Below, in pieces: positions 6,819 through 14,794 of a stretch of DNA of 64,000 nt. The notes under the pieces are model-generated. The model saw only the letters and a list, made by a program, of their open reading frames with translations. It did not search any database and was not told the origin of the DNA. Position 1 is the first letter of the stretch, and each line of letters starts with the position of its first letter. The stretch is from the NCBI GenBank assembly GCA_045634365.1, contig JAZRAC010000067.1, positions 1-64,000 on the forward strand. The letters are read 5' to 3'. The position numbers were made by a program, and so were the translations under genes. The stretch is from HGM04593 sp045634365. Its GTDB lineage: Bacteria > Bacteroidota > Bacteroidia > Bacteroidales > Bacteroidaceae.

Positions 6819-7920
6819 ATATTTCGACCTGCAACGTGTGAACAACTCCTTTGAACCACAGCTCACCCAAGCGGTGACAAGAGTGGTGCAGAGTGGTTGG
6901 TACCTGCAAGGTGCGGCCAACAAGGAGTTTGAAAAGGCTTTTGCCCAATATTGCGGCACGCGCTTCTGTGTGGGAGTGGGTAACGGGCTCGATGCACTCA
7001 CTCTTGTGCTGCGTGCTTGGATGGAACTTGGTTATATGCGCCCGGGCGACGAGGTTATTGTGCCGGCAAACACCTACATTGCATCCATTCTTGCCGTTAT
7101 TCGTGTCGGGCTTGTGCCGGTATTTTGTGAGCCGCACGAGCGCAGTTACAATATAGATACAACCATAATAGAAACTCATATAACAGAAAAGACAAGAGCA
7201 ATACTTCCTGTGCATCTTTATGGAAGGGCGGTGGATATGCAGCCTTTGATGGAGATTGCCGATAGATATTCGCTTAAAGTATTGGAGGATTGTGCACAGG
7301 CTCACGGGGCGGTGTATGGTGGCAAACGTGTGGGCTCCATAGGTGATGCGGCAGGGTTCAGCTTCTATCCTGCGAAAAATCTTGGGGCATTGGGCGATGG
7401 AGGTGCCGTCACCACCAACGACGAAGAACTTGCCGCAGCTGTGCGTGCCATTGCCAATTACGGCTCGGCAAAAAAGTATGTAAATGTATACAAGGGAATA
7501 AACAGCCGTCTCGACGAATTACAGGCGGCGGCCTTGCTTGTAAAATTGCCTCGTCTGGACGCAGATAATGATGCGCGTCGTGCAATTGCTCGTCGCTATT
7601 TAAGCGAGATTGTCAATCCGCTTGTGAAATTGCCATCCTCGGGCTGCGACTCCTCCAATGTGTACCACATTTTCCCCCTCTTCACCGAGCACCGCACGGC
7701 GTTACAGGCTCATTTGGCCTCTTGCGGAGTGGAAACAATGGTGCACTATCCGATAGCCCCGCATCGTCAAGAGGCTATGGTGGAGTATGCTGGCTTGTGT
7801 CTGCCTGTGAGCGAGCGTCTGCACGCCACGGAATTGAGCCTGCCTGTTTCTCCTGTAATGTCGGCCGACGAGGTTACGGCGGTTATAGATGCGGTAAACT
7901 CGTTTCGTTTGCGAGAATAA
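6811..7920 (+). CDS. fdtB: DegT/DnrJ/EryC1/StrS-family sugar aminotransferase, 369 aa
   Basis: PLP-dependent aminotransferase acting on nucleotide-linked keto-sugars. Family motifs are GNGLDAL near residue 67, PANTYIAS near 92, LEDCAQAHGA near 158, and GFSFYPAKNLGALGDGG with the PLP-binding Lys189. The length is normal. It overlaps the acyltransferase gene by 8 nt and ends the cluster. With an FdtA-type isomerase upstream, the expected product is a dTDP-3-amino-3,6-dideoxyhexose used in surface polysaccharide. The rmlA and rmlB genes needed to supply the precursor are not in the window. Confidence 0.85.
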   Translation: MIKYFDLQRVNNSFEPQLTQAVTRVVQSGWYLQGAANKEFEKAFAQYCGTRFCVGVGNGLDALTLVLRAWMELGYMRPGDEVIVPANTYIASILAVIRVGLVPVFCEPHERSYNIDTTIIETHITEKTRAILPVHLYGRAVDMQPLMEIADRYSLKVLEDCAQAHGAVYGGKRVGSIGDAAGFSFYPAKNLGALGDGGAVTTNDEELAAAVRAIANYGSAKKYVNVYKGINSRLDELQAAALLVKLPRLDADNDARRAIARRYLSEIVNPLVKLPSSGCDSSNVYHIFPLFTEHRTALQAHLASCGVETMVHYPIAPHRQEAMVEYAGLCLPVSERLHATELSLPVSPVMSADEVTAVIDAVNSFRLRE

Positions 7921-7979
7921 TTATACGCCATTGCTTGCGCCATTGATAAATTGATATATTTTTGCAATATGTAATTCCT

Positions 7980-9113
7980 ATGAAAAAACTATTTAAATAT
8001 ATTCCCTCGGGTGTAGTGTGCTTGGCTGTTATTTTCTTGCTTTTCGGCTATATTGGCTCGCGGATGGGAACGGCCAATATGATAAACACCATTATGCACA
8101 CGGCTCACGACCTGTTGCTGAATACCGTATTTTACCTTATGGCAATATGTGTTATAACAGGAGCGTTGGGCAGGATTTTTGTGGAATTTGGCGTAGTGTC
8201 GTTGCTCGAAAAGCTGCTGCGTCCGCTGATGAAACCTCTCTTTAATCTTCCCGGCGTTGCCTCGCTCGGCGCAGTGCTCACATTCCTCTCCGACAATCCG
8301 GCCATTGTGTCGCTTGCCCAAGATAAGCGTTTCGGGGCCTATTTCAAAAAATATCAATTTATCTCGCTCACGAATTTCGGCACAGGATTCGGAATGGGGC
8401 TTCTTGTAATTGTTTTTATGCTCGGGCAGTCCTACTTTGTGGAACCGCTTATAGGGCTGTTCGGAGCAGTGTGCGGTTGCATCTTTTCTACCCGTCTGTT
8501 ACAATATTTTGTGGTTAAGAGCTATCCGCAGTATAAGACCGAGGATGCTTGCGATACGCAGGAGGTTGAGGCGATTGAGGCCGAGGAGGTTGAAAAGCCG
8601 CTCTTCCAGAAGATACTCGACTCGCTGCTCGACGGTGGTCGCACAGGAGTCGATGTAGGCATTGTCATTATTCCCGGCGTGCTCATAATCTCAACCCTAA
8701 TGATGCTTTTTACCTTCGGCCCTTCGAGCGATGGCACTTACACAGGCGCAGCCAGAGAGGGTGTGCCGCTGCTCCCGTGGATAGGTGGCAAATTGAGCTT
8801 CCTCTTTGAGTTCCTCTTTGGCTTTCACGACCCCCATCTGATAGCCTTCCCCATAATTTCGCTTGGAACCGTGGGGGCTGCTCTCGGCCTTGTACCTAAC
8901 TTTGCAACTGAGGGCTGGATAGACGGCAACGCTATTGCAGTATTCACTGCGATAGGTATCTGCTGGGGAGGCTTTTTGAGCACCCACACAGCAATGTTGG
9001 ATGCATTAGGCTTCCGTCAGCTAACTTCAAAGGCTATTCTTGCCCACACTCTTGGCGGCATTGTGGCCGCAATAATTGCCCATTGGATATATGTACTTTA
9101 TTCTTTATTATAA
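7980..9113 (+). CDS. Gate-domain (nucleoside recognition-like) membrane protein, 377 aa
   Basis: Polytopic membrane protein that I place in the CD0519/CD1768 group of Gate-domain (PF07670-like) proteins. It has about nine hydrophobic segments, including one at the N-terminus (about 9-29). The conserved-looking loop TFLSDNPAIVSLAQDK follows the third, a second Gate-like stretch DVGIVIIPGVLI lies in the middle, and an acidic linker rich in Glu lies at about 190-205. Transported substrate is unknown. The ATG at 7980 is chosen over an upstream TTG at 7962. It is followed after 3 bp by mtnN and then luxS, so it may handle a nucleoside or product of that pathway; this is inference. Confidence 0.7.
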   Translation: MKKLFKYIPSGVVCLAVIFLLFGYIGSRMGTANMINTIMHTAHDLLLNTVFYLMAICVITGALGRIFVEFGVVSLLEKLLRPLMKPLFNLPGVASLGAVLTFLSDNPAIVSLAQDKRFGAYFKKYQFISLTNFGTGFGMGLLVIVFMLGQSYFVEPLIGLFGAVCGCIFSTRLLQYFVVKSYPQYKTEDACDTQEVEAIEAEEVEKPLFQKILDSLLDGGRTGVDVGIVIIPGVLIISTLMMLFTFGPSSDGTYTGAAREGVPLLPWIGGKLSFLFEFLFGFHDPHLIAFPIISLGTVGAALGLVPNFATEGWIDGNAIAVFTAIGICWGGFLSTHTAMLDALGFRQLTSKAILAHTLGGIVAAIIAHWIYVLYSLL

Positions 9114-9116
9114 TTT

Positions 9117-9824
9117 ATGAAGATTGGTGTTTTAACTGCAATGACATCGGAGTATGAGCAGCTTGCAGCATTGCTTGCCGATGTACGTGAATGTACCGTA
9201 AACGGTGTTGAATATCTTGAAGGCACTGTTGGCGAGAATGAAATAGTGCTCTGCCGTTGCGGAATAGGCAAGGTGAATGCTGCGCTTGGTGCTGCCGAGC
9301 TTATACGCTCCTTCTCACCCGATGCTGTGGTGAGCACAGGTGTTGCCGGTGGAATCGATACTTGCCTTGCTGTAATGGATGTGGTGGTGAGCTCCTCCAT
9401 TGTTTATCACGATGTGTGGTGCGGAATGGGGTGCGAGTATGGGCAGATTCAGGGAATGCCGGCCATCTTTGCCGTTCCCGAGAGGCTGTGGCAGTGCGCT
9501 CTCTCGCTCAATGGCAAGCTCGAAAAATCAACGTGCATACACGCAGGGCTCATCTGCACGGGCGATAAATTTATTACCGACCGCAGCGAACTTGATGCGA
9601 TAAAAGCAAACTTTCCGGCAGGCCTTGCCGTTGATATGGAGTCGGCCGCAATTGCGCAGGCGTGCCACATATATGGCGTGCCGTTTGTCAGCTTCCGTAT
9701 AATAAGCGATACTCCGGGAGTGGATAATCACATTGAGCAATATGAGAATTTCTGGGGCGAAATGGCTGGCCGTTCATTCGGCGTAATACGTAGTTTTTTA
9801 ATGAATATAAAACCTCTTGCTTGA
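9117..9824 (+). CDS. mtnN: 5'-methylthioadenosine/S-adenosylhomocysteine nucleosidase, 235 aa
   Basis: Cleaves adenine from S-adenosylhomocysteine, giving S-ribosylhomocysteine, and from methylthioadenosine. Motifs seen are the N-terminal MKIGVLTAMTSEYEQL with catalytic-type Glu12, STGVAGG, VDMESAAIAQ and ISDTPG (active-site Asp). The length is typical. It sits 2 bp before luxS, whose substrate it makes, so the two form a functional pair for recycling S-adenosylmethionine by-products. Confidence 0.93.
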   Translation: MKIGVLTAMTSEYEQLAALLADVRECTVNGVEYLEGTVGENEIVLCRCGIGKVNAALGAAELIRSFSPDAVVSTGVAGGIDTCLAVMDVVVSSSIVYHDVWCGMGCEYGQIQGMPAIFAVPERLWQCALSLNGKLEKSTCIHAGLICTGDKFITDRSELDAIKANFPAGLAVDMESAAIAQACHIYGVPFVSFRIISDTPGVDNHIEQYENFWGEMAGRSFGVIRSFLMNIKPLA

Positions 9825-9826
9825 TT

Positions 9827-10306
9827 ATGGAGAAGATACCCAGCTTTAAAATAGACCATATTAAACTTAAACGTGGAGTATATGTCTCGCGCCGCGATGT
9901 TGTTGGTGGCGAGGTGATGACAACCTTTGATGTTCGTATGAAAGAGCCTAATCGCGAGCCGGCTCTCGGTCCTTCGGCCATACACGCAATGGAGCATCTT
10001 GTGGCTACTTTTTTGCGCAACCATCCAGTGTGGGCCGACCGCATAATTTATTGGGGCCCTATGGGCTGCCTCACAGGTAATTATCTTATTGTAAAGGGCG
10101 ACTTATCTTCTGCCGAGATATTGCCGTTGGTTCGTGAGGCTTTTGAGTTTGTAGCCAAGTTTGAGGGGGAAATTCCCGGTGCTTCGGCACGCGATTGCGG
10201 TAATTATCTGCTTATGAATTTGCCCGAGGCGCAGTGGGAGGCCCGCAAGTATCTTGACGAGGTGCTTGTGTGTGCCATCGAAGAGAATCTGGCCTATCCT
10301 GAATGA
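9827..10306 (+). CDS. luxS: S-ribosylhomocysteine lyase LuxS, 159 aa
   Basis: Cleaves S-ribosylhomocysteine to homocysteine and DPD, the precursor of autoinducer AI-2. The metal-binding HAMEH motif is at 53-57 with His53 and His57, the catalytic-type Cys81 is in GPMGCLTGNY, and the third metal ligand Cys124 is in ARDCGNY. The ATG at 9827 is chosen over a TTG two codons earlier that overlaps the mtnN stop. It is the last gene of the Gate protein-mtnN-luxS unit and is followed by a strong palindromic terminator. Confidence 0.96.
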   Translation: MEKIPSFKIDHIKLKRGVYVSRRDVVGGEVMTTFDVRMKEPNREPALGPSAIHAMEHLVATFLRNHPVWADRIIYWGPMGCLTGNYLIVKGDLSSAEILPLVREAFEFVAKFEGEIPGASARDCGNYLLMNLPEAQWEARKYLDEVLVCAIEENLAYPE

Positions 10307-10335
10307 AATTATATTACTCACAGCTATATATATAT

Positions 10336-10373
10336 ACAACAAACGAGGCTCTTTAAAGAGCCTCGTTTGTTGT
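10336..10373. terminator. Perfect 38-bp palindrome, two-way terminator
   Basis: Positions 10336-10354 are exactly complementary to 10355-10373 (19 bp). It lies between luxS (plus) and the tRNA-Gln gene (minus), directly abutting the tRNA 3' end, and can serve both converging transcripts. Confidence 0.75.
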
Positions 10374-10374
10374 G

Positions 10375-10445
10375 TTGTCCTACCTGGATTCGAACCAAGA
10401 CAAACAGAACCAAAACCTGTTGTGCTACCATTACACCATAGGACA
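10375..10445 (-). tRNA. tRNA-Gln (anticodon TTG)
   Basis: On the minus strand a cloverleaf fits. The 7-bp acceptor stem pairs 10439-10445 with 10376-10382 and the discriminator A is at 10375. The D arm contains GGTGTAATGGTAGCA, the anticodon loop TTTTGGT gives anticodon TTG (Gln), and the T arm contains GGTTCGAATCC. CCA is not encoded. Confidence 0.93.
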
Positions 10446-10475
10446 ATCCTTTGTGCTTTCTGTTAAAAAGCGATG

Positions 10476-10507
10476 CAAAGGTATAACTCTTTTATTAAAA
10501 AGCCAAA
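10476..10507 (-). promoter_or_regulatory. Promoter of tRNA-Gln
   Basis: Read on the minus strand, TTTG at 10504-10507, a 20-bp spacer and TACCTTTG at 10476-10483 match the Bacteroidota -33/-7 pattern, about 30 bp before the tRNA 5' end. Confidence 0.65.
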
Positions 10508-10550
10508 TATTTGCTCCGTTTTTTTTTGCGCTCGCCATCTAAACTTATGG

Positions 10551-11171
10551 CTATGGGGTTGAAAAACCGCAAAATCCGGCATTCTCTTTTATGATTGTCG
10601 CGAGCTCCTCCGTGCTTATGTTTTTTACTTTTGCAATGCTTGCATAAATATCTTTTATATGCTTCTCACTTGTGTCACTCTCTGCAAAAAGCTGGTTGAG
10701 TGGCGTCGCGGCGAGGCTATCGTTGTTGAATTTCTCACCGAAAGAGAGAAAAAATCCTTCTCGCAACAACTGTTTCGCAAGTTCGGGCCTGCCGCGGAAT
10801 CCGTGTATTATCCACGCTTGCCGTGGGCGATGCTTCTTGTGCAGGGAAATAATCTCTTCTGCTCCGCGGACACAGTGCAGAATCAAAGGCTTTTCAATCT
10901 TCTCTGATAGCTCTATGTGAGCTTTCAGCACCTCTGTCTGTAATTCGATGCTTGCAGGGCTTTTTATTTTGTCAATTCCACATTCTCCAATGGCAACCAC
11001 TCGCTCTTCTTTTGCTGCAATAGCTACGCGCTCCAATTCTGTCGGCCATTGTGGCGTAATATCCCACGGGTGTATGCCCACGGAAGCAAATGAGGCTGTT
11101 GTGGCGTTGTTTACGATGCTTGTTACAGCCTCGCCGAGTGTGGTGCGGTGAGTGTGAATATCTATATACAT
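10551..11171 (-). CDS. TatD-family metal-dependent hydrolase (small form), 206 aa
   Basis: Metal-dependent hydrolase/nuclease fold of the TatD family. IDIHTH at residues 3-8 supplies two metal-binding His, GECGID supplies the Glu, and HCVRG and HGFRG follow. At 206 aa it is shorter than E. coli TatD (about 260), as is common in Bacteroidota. The ATG at 11171 overlaps the yidD stop by 1 nt (TAATG), which fixes the start. It is the last protein gene of the rnpA-yidD-tatD unit. Its physiological substrate is not visible. Confidence 0.8.
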   Translation of the reverse strand: MYIDIHTHRTTLGEAVTSIVNNATTASFASVGIHPWDITPQWPTELERVAIAAKEERVVAIGECGIDKIKSPASIELQTEVLKAHIELSEKIEKPLILHCVRGAEEIISLHKKHRPRQAWIIHGFRGRPELAKQLLREGFFLSFGEKFNNDSLAATPLNQLFAESDTSEKHIKDIYASIAKVKNISTEELATIIKENAGFCGFSTP

Positions 11172-11395
11172 TATGGAACTGGGTCGTAGCCGGAGCCTCC
11201 CCAAGGGTGGCAACGGAGTATTCTTTTTATTGCAAGGAGTGTTCCTTTGAATGGGCCGTGCTTGGTGATTGCCTCAATTGCGTATTGTGAGCAGGTGGGG
11301 GTGAATCGGCACGATGGGGGCGTGAGTGGCGAAATACACTTGCGATAGAAGTGTATGGGAAGGATGAGTATGGTTGTAAGTAGTTTGCGCATCAC
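11171..11395 (-). CDS. yidD: Membrane protein insertion efficiency factor YidD, 74 aa
   Basis: Small protein helping YidC-dependent membrane insertion. It shows the family hallmarks: a short hydrophobic N-terminus, FYRKCISPL, the Cys-containing CRFTPTCSQYAIEAI and HPWGGSGYDPVP at the C-terminus. It overlaps rnpA upstream by 4 nt and tatD downstream by 1 nt, so translation is probably coupled. Confidence 0.94.
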   Translation of the reverse strand: MMRKLLTTILILPIHFYRKCISPLTPPSCRFTPTCSQYAIEAITKHGPFKGTLLAIKRILRCHPWGGSGYDPVP

Positions 11396-11781
11396 TTGCT
11401 GTTCTTCTCCATAATAGAGTTTAGCAACTTTGTCATTTTTCTTTTTAAGAAATCTGTGCTGCTGTGTTTGGTGTCAATATATAAAACAGCCACGGCCATC
11501 TTTTTGTTCTGCTCGTTAAGATAGTTTATGAACGGCTCTTTGTTCAGCCGATAGGCCTCGCGTATGCGTCGTTTTAAAAGATTGCGGTCCACTGCGTGGC
11601 GGAATCTCTTTTTTGCTACGCTTATGAGGATGGTGGCAGTTGCTTCCTGCGTCTGTGGCGGAACCTCTATGAATACTGCACGTAAGGGAAAGGATGTGAC
11701 CGATGCGCCGGTAGCATAGAGCTTGTCGATGAGGCTCTTGCTTTTTAAATGTTCTTTTAAAGGAAAACCGTACTTGTGCAT
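11392..11781 (-). CDS. rnpA: Ribonuclease P protein component, 129 aa
   Basis: Protein subunit of RNase P, which trims tRNA 5' leaders. The signature basic segment KRFRHAVDRNLLKRRIREAY is at about residues 56-75. The N-terminal FPLKEHLKSKSLIDKL matches the usual start of Bacteroidota RnpA. It is first in a tightly overlapping rnpA-yidD-tatD unit that reads into tRNA-Gln, a substrate class of RNase P. Confidence 0.92.
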   Translation of the reverse strand: MHKYGFPLKEHLKSKSLIDKLYATGASVTSFPLRAVFIEVPPQTQEATATILISVAKKRFRHAVDRNLLKRRIREAYRLNKEPFINYLNEQNKKMAVAVLYIDTKHSSTDFLKRKMTKLLNSIMEKNSK

Positions 11782-11814
11782 CGTTCTCTTGCAGTATTCG
11801 TGGTTCTTATATGA

Positions 11815-11851
11815 GAAAAGCCTGTCCTCATTTGTGCGTGACAGGCTTTTC
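11815..11851 (-). terminator. Hairpin between hemD and rnpA
   Basis: A 12-bp perfect stem (11815-11826 with 11840-11851), whose minus-strand 3' arm ends in four T, lies 25 bp beyond the hemD stop. It may end or attenuate transcription before rnpA. Confidence 0.6.
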
Positions 11852-11876
11852 GTTATTATTGTAAAAGCCCTTTCTT

Positions 11877-12620
11877 TCAGGCTTTGTTTTTTGTAAGGTA
11901 TTCGTCGAGAGCAGCGGGCATATTTGTTACCGTTGCTGTGGGCGCTTCAAGGTCGAGGCGAAGGCCGATGTTGCGTATGCAGGTGGCGGTTACATTGCCA
12001 AAGCAGGCAATGAGCTGGTCGCCCTGAACGTAGTCGGGCACATTCTTGTTCAACGATTCAAGGCCGTGAGGGCTGAAAAATATGAGCATATCATACGACT
12101 TTATGTAGTCGGCCGGAATATCGGTGCTCACAGTGCGGTACATTTCAGCCTGTGAGTGCGAAATGCCGTGCGAGTCGAATATATTGTTCAACTCGTCGTT
12201 GTGCACGTTGGACATTGGAATAAAGTATTTCTCATTCTTGTGTTTCACGAACAAAGGTTCAAGGTCCTTTATGTGTCCGTTGCCGAAGAATACTTTGCGC
12301 TTGCGGTATTGCACATACTTCTGGATGTAGAGCGAAATTGTTTCCGACAGGCAAAAATATTTCATATCATCGGGGATTGAAACACGCAACTCCTTGCACA
12401 ATGTGAAGAAGTGGTCGATGGCGTGACGCGAAAGGAATACAATGGCAGTGTGTCCGGGAATGGATACTTTCTGCTGTCTGAATTCTTTTGCGCTCAAACC
12501 CTCCACTTTTATAAAAGAGCAGAAGTCAATCTTTACATTATGCTTCTTCTCAATATCGAAATAGGGCGATTTTTCTGTCGCTGGCTTCGGCTGTGAAACC
12601 AAAATCTTGCTAACTTTCAA
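11877..12620 (-). CDS. hemD: Uroporphyrinogen-III synthase, 247 aa
   Basis: Resembles HemD, which closes and inverts hydroxymethylbilane to uroporphyrinogen III in tetrapyrrole synthesis. The family is divergent. The pieces recognised are the N-terminal KILVSQPKP, the middle VFLSRHAIDHFF and the C-terminal half FFSPHGLESL ... LIACFGNVTATCIR ... TATVTNMPAAL. The length is normal. Position before rnpA-yidD-tatD and 4 bp after a DUF4271 gene is typical in Bacteroidales and supports the call. Confidence 0.82.
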   Translation of the reverse strand: MKVSKILVSQPKPATEKSPYFDIEKKHNVKIDFCSFIKVEGLSAKEFRQQKVSIPGHTAIVFLSRHAIDHFFTLCKELRVSIPDDMKYFCLSETISLYIQKYVQYRKRKVFFGNGHIKDLEPLFVKHKNEKYFIPMSNVHNDELNNIFDSHGISHSQAEMYRTVSTDIPADYIKSYDMLIFFSPHGLESLNKNVPDYVQGDQLIACFGNVTATCIRNIGLRLDLEAPTATVTNMPAALDEYLTKNKA

Positions 12621-12624
12621 TGTC

Positions 12625-13323
12625 CTAAAATTTTATTATTAAAAATATAGTTGATTCGTGAATTATTCTCCATAAAATAGCCATAGGTAATAATTCAAGT
12701 GCGCAAAGATACAAAAAAATATCCAAATAGTTGCGTTTTTTCTCAAAAATGATTTTAATAGAGCCGGTAAAGATTACAGATAGGTAAAATACCGTGGCAA
12801 AAATCATATATATTGTGTAATATGATTTTGGAAAGTCTTTAACCAATATACAGCACACCACAATGGGGAAAAGGATAAAGCCAAGAGTCTTAATTGTAAA
12901 GAAAAATGATTGATTCCATTCTTGTGCAGCCCCTCTCCCGAAAAGCGTGCTGTTGCACAAATAGGATATTGCGACTTTTGCCGACAAAGCTGCTGCTAAG
13001 AGAAGAAAATAACAGATTAAATGGCTGTATGCCATAATATGATTCATTCCCTCGGGCTTGCCATACTGCATATATCCGAAGATGGTGATACTGCCGTAGA
13101 AGAGAGTCTGCCAATAGAGCAGGATGTTGCATATTTTTGTTATATGCGTACGATCGTTGTAGGGAGTGTTTTTTTTGCTGTAATAGAGCAGGTTTTTTGC
13201 CTGTTCCAGCAGGCTGCTGCCATTCATAAGGAACACATATCCCATTGCGAGGATATTGAGCAGAAAGAGCGACATTATAATATTGTCGTTTACGAGGCTG
13301 TACGGTGCGGCTTCTCCCATCAT
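12625..13323 (-). CDS. DUF4271 family membrane protein, 232 aa
   Basis: Polytopic protein with about six hydrophobic segments, often found beside hemD in Bacteroidota. Function unknown. The ATG at 13323 is chosen because it overlaps the TGA of the upstream LOG gene as ATGA; a start at 13356 would overlap that gene by 37 nt. Sequence features are few: several aromatic-rich helices and no signal peptide cleavage site. A link to tetrapyrrole metabolism is only by gene neighbourhood. Confidence 0.7.
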   Translation of the reverse strand: MMGEAAPYSLVNDNIIMSLFLLNILAMGYVFLMNGSSLLEQAKNLLYYSKKNTPYNDRTHITKICNILLYWQTLFYGSITIFGYMQYGKPEGMNHIMAYSHLICYFLLLAAALSAKVAISYLCNSTLFGRGAAQEWNQSFFFTIKTLGFILFPIVVCCILVKDFPKSYYTIYMIFATVFYLSVIFTGSIKIIFEKKRNYLDIFLYLCALELLPMAILWRIIHESTIFLIIKF

Positions 13324-13907
13324 AGTGCGGCGTATTTGCGTATTTCGTTGCTCCACACAGGCGTTTCATTCACAATATCGAGAGCCTCTTGGGGAGTGGT
13401 TGCCACGCGCCAGATGTCACCGTGTATCTTGCCCATAAAATGCTCCTCGATGGCAGTCTCCAACTGCTTTATAAGGTGGTTGTAGTAACCGTTTGTATTT
13501 AAAATTACAATTGGTTTAAGATAGAGCCCCAGCTGCTTCCAAGTGATAATTTCGCACAACTCCTCCATTGTGCCGCAACCACCTGGCAGGGCTATTATTG
13601 CATCGGACATATTGGCCATTGTTTGTTTACGCTCGTGCATATCCTCTGTGATTATCAGTTTGCTGAGCCCTGTGTGGTGCCACCCTTGCTCCACCATAAA
13701 CTGCGGAATAACCCCAATGGCTGTTCCGCCACTTTCGAGCGCACCATCCTCCACGCTGCGCATAAGCCCTTGGCAGCCTCCGCCGGTAATAAGGGTTAAC
13801 CCTCGCTCGCCCATAAGCGTGCCCAAAAGTCGTGCATCATCATAATAGCAAGCGTCGGCCTTGCTGCTCGAAGCGCAGTAAACGCAAATGTTTTTTGGTG
13901 TGTGCAT
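13320..13907 (-). CDS. LOG family (TIGR00730) nucleotide phosphoribohydrolase-like protein, 195 aa
   Basis: Rossmann-fold protein of the LOG family; characterised members release the base from cytokinin-type or purine 5'-monophosphates. It carries GGGCQGLMRSV near residue 43 and the catalytic motif PGGCGTMEELCE near 108. The length is normal. It lies between the M48 peptidase gene (19-bp gap) and the DUF4271 gene (4-nt overlap). The true bacterial substrate is not visible; in many bacteria these genes are annotated as decarboxylases by error. Confidence 0.87.
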   Translation of the reverse strand: MHTPKNICVYCASSSKADACYYDDARLLGTLMGERGLTLITGGGCQGLMRSVEDGALESGGTAIGVIPQFMVEQGWHHTGLSKLIITEDMHERKQTMANMSDAIIALPGGCGTMEELCEIITWKQLGLYLKPIVILNTNGYYNHLIKQLETAIEEHFMGKIHGDIWRVATTPQEALDIVNETPVWSNEIRKYAAL

Positions 13908-13926
13908 ACTTAATCGGGATATTTTT

Positions 13927-14703
13927 TTACATACAAGGGTAGCCGTCCTTTTGCGCCTTTTTTCTCATCCTCTCTATGCGCTTGTCAAAGTCGGGGTGCG
14001 AGGCAAATGCTTTCAGCAGTATATTGTATTGTGAATTACCGCTCTCTTCGAGTGCCTTCATCTTCTTGAATGCCTCTCCCATCGCCCAAGGATTTTTGTT
14101 GCTCTTTTTCAGAAAATCGTATCCGTAGTCATCGGCCTTGTTCTCTTGGGTTCTTGAAAATTTTGCCGAAATTGCCGCTTCGGCAATTTCGCCGAGAGCC
14201 GATGCTGAAAGGCTTGCCCAAGTGCTGCTGAATGTGCCGATAGCGTCGGAAATTCCGTTTCTTACCATTGCATCCTTCCACGCTTTTTTTGAGTGACGGA
14301 GCGCAACGTGCCCCACTTCGTGGCCTATTACTCCCAGCAATTCATCGTCGTTGAGCAGGTCCATCAGTGCCGAGTATACTCTCACGCTGCCGTCGGGGCA
14401 GGCAAATGCGTTCATTTCGTTTGTCTTGTATACTTTAAAGTTTAGTTTAATACCATCGGCGTCGGTAAGCCCCTTGGTTATTCGCCTTAAACGCTTGGTG
14501 TATGCATCCTCCTCGCTGCATACGCTATTTTCATTGTCCATGGCTGCAACGCTCTCTTGCACGGCTGCGGCAAAGTCCTCGTCGGTTACGGTGAGTGCCT
14601 GTCCCACCTTTAACGCTCCAAGCGCAAGGCTTATCCAGTTGGTCTGTGCCTGTATGTTTGTTGTTGCAATCGATAAGAGGAGTATTATTATGTATTTCTT
14701 CAT
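13927..14703 (-). CDS. M48-family zinc metallopeptidase, secreted, 258 aa
   Basis: Residues 1-20 form a signal peptide (MKKYIIILLLSIATTNIQAQ). The catalytic domain carries HEVGH (zinc-binding His and catalytic Glu) at about residues 127-131 and a downstream EnKADDYGYDF-type segment giving the third zinc ligand. It resembles the periplasmic BepA/LoiP type of M48 peptidase involved in envelope quality control. No TPR domain is attached, so it is the short form. The final AKQ-like membrane anchor seen in HtpX is absent. Confidence 0.87.
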   Translation of the reverse strand: MKKYIIILLLSIATTNIQAQTNWISLALGALKVGQALTVTDEDFAAAVQESVAAMDNENSVCSEEDAYTKRLRRITKGLTDADGIKLNFKVYKTNEMNAFACPDGSVRVYSALMDLLNDDELLGVIGHEVGHVALRHSKKAWKDAMVRNGISDAIGTFSSTWASLSASALGEIAEAAISAKFSRTQENKADDYGYDFLKKSNKNPWAMGEAFKKMKALEESGNSQYNILLKAFASHPDFDKRIERMRKKAQKDGYPCM

Positions 14704-14794
14704 TTTTGTATTATGTTTTTGTTGTTATATTTTTGTGGCTTCCATTTTAGCAACCCCGACTCACTGCCGCCGGTGCTGTCGAAATTGTGTCACC

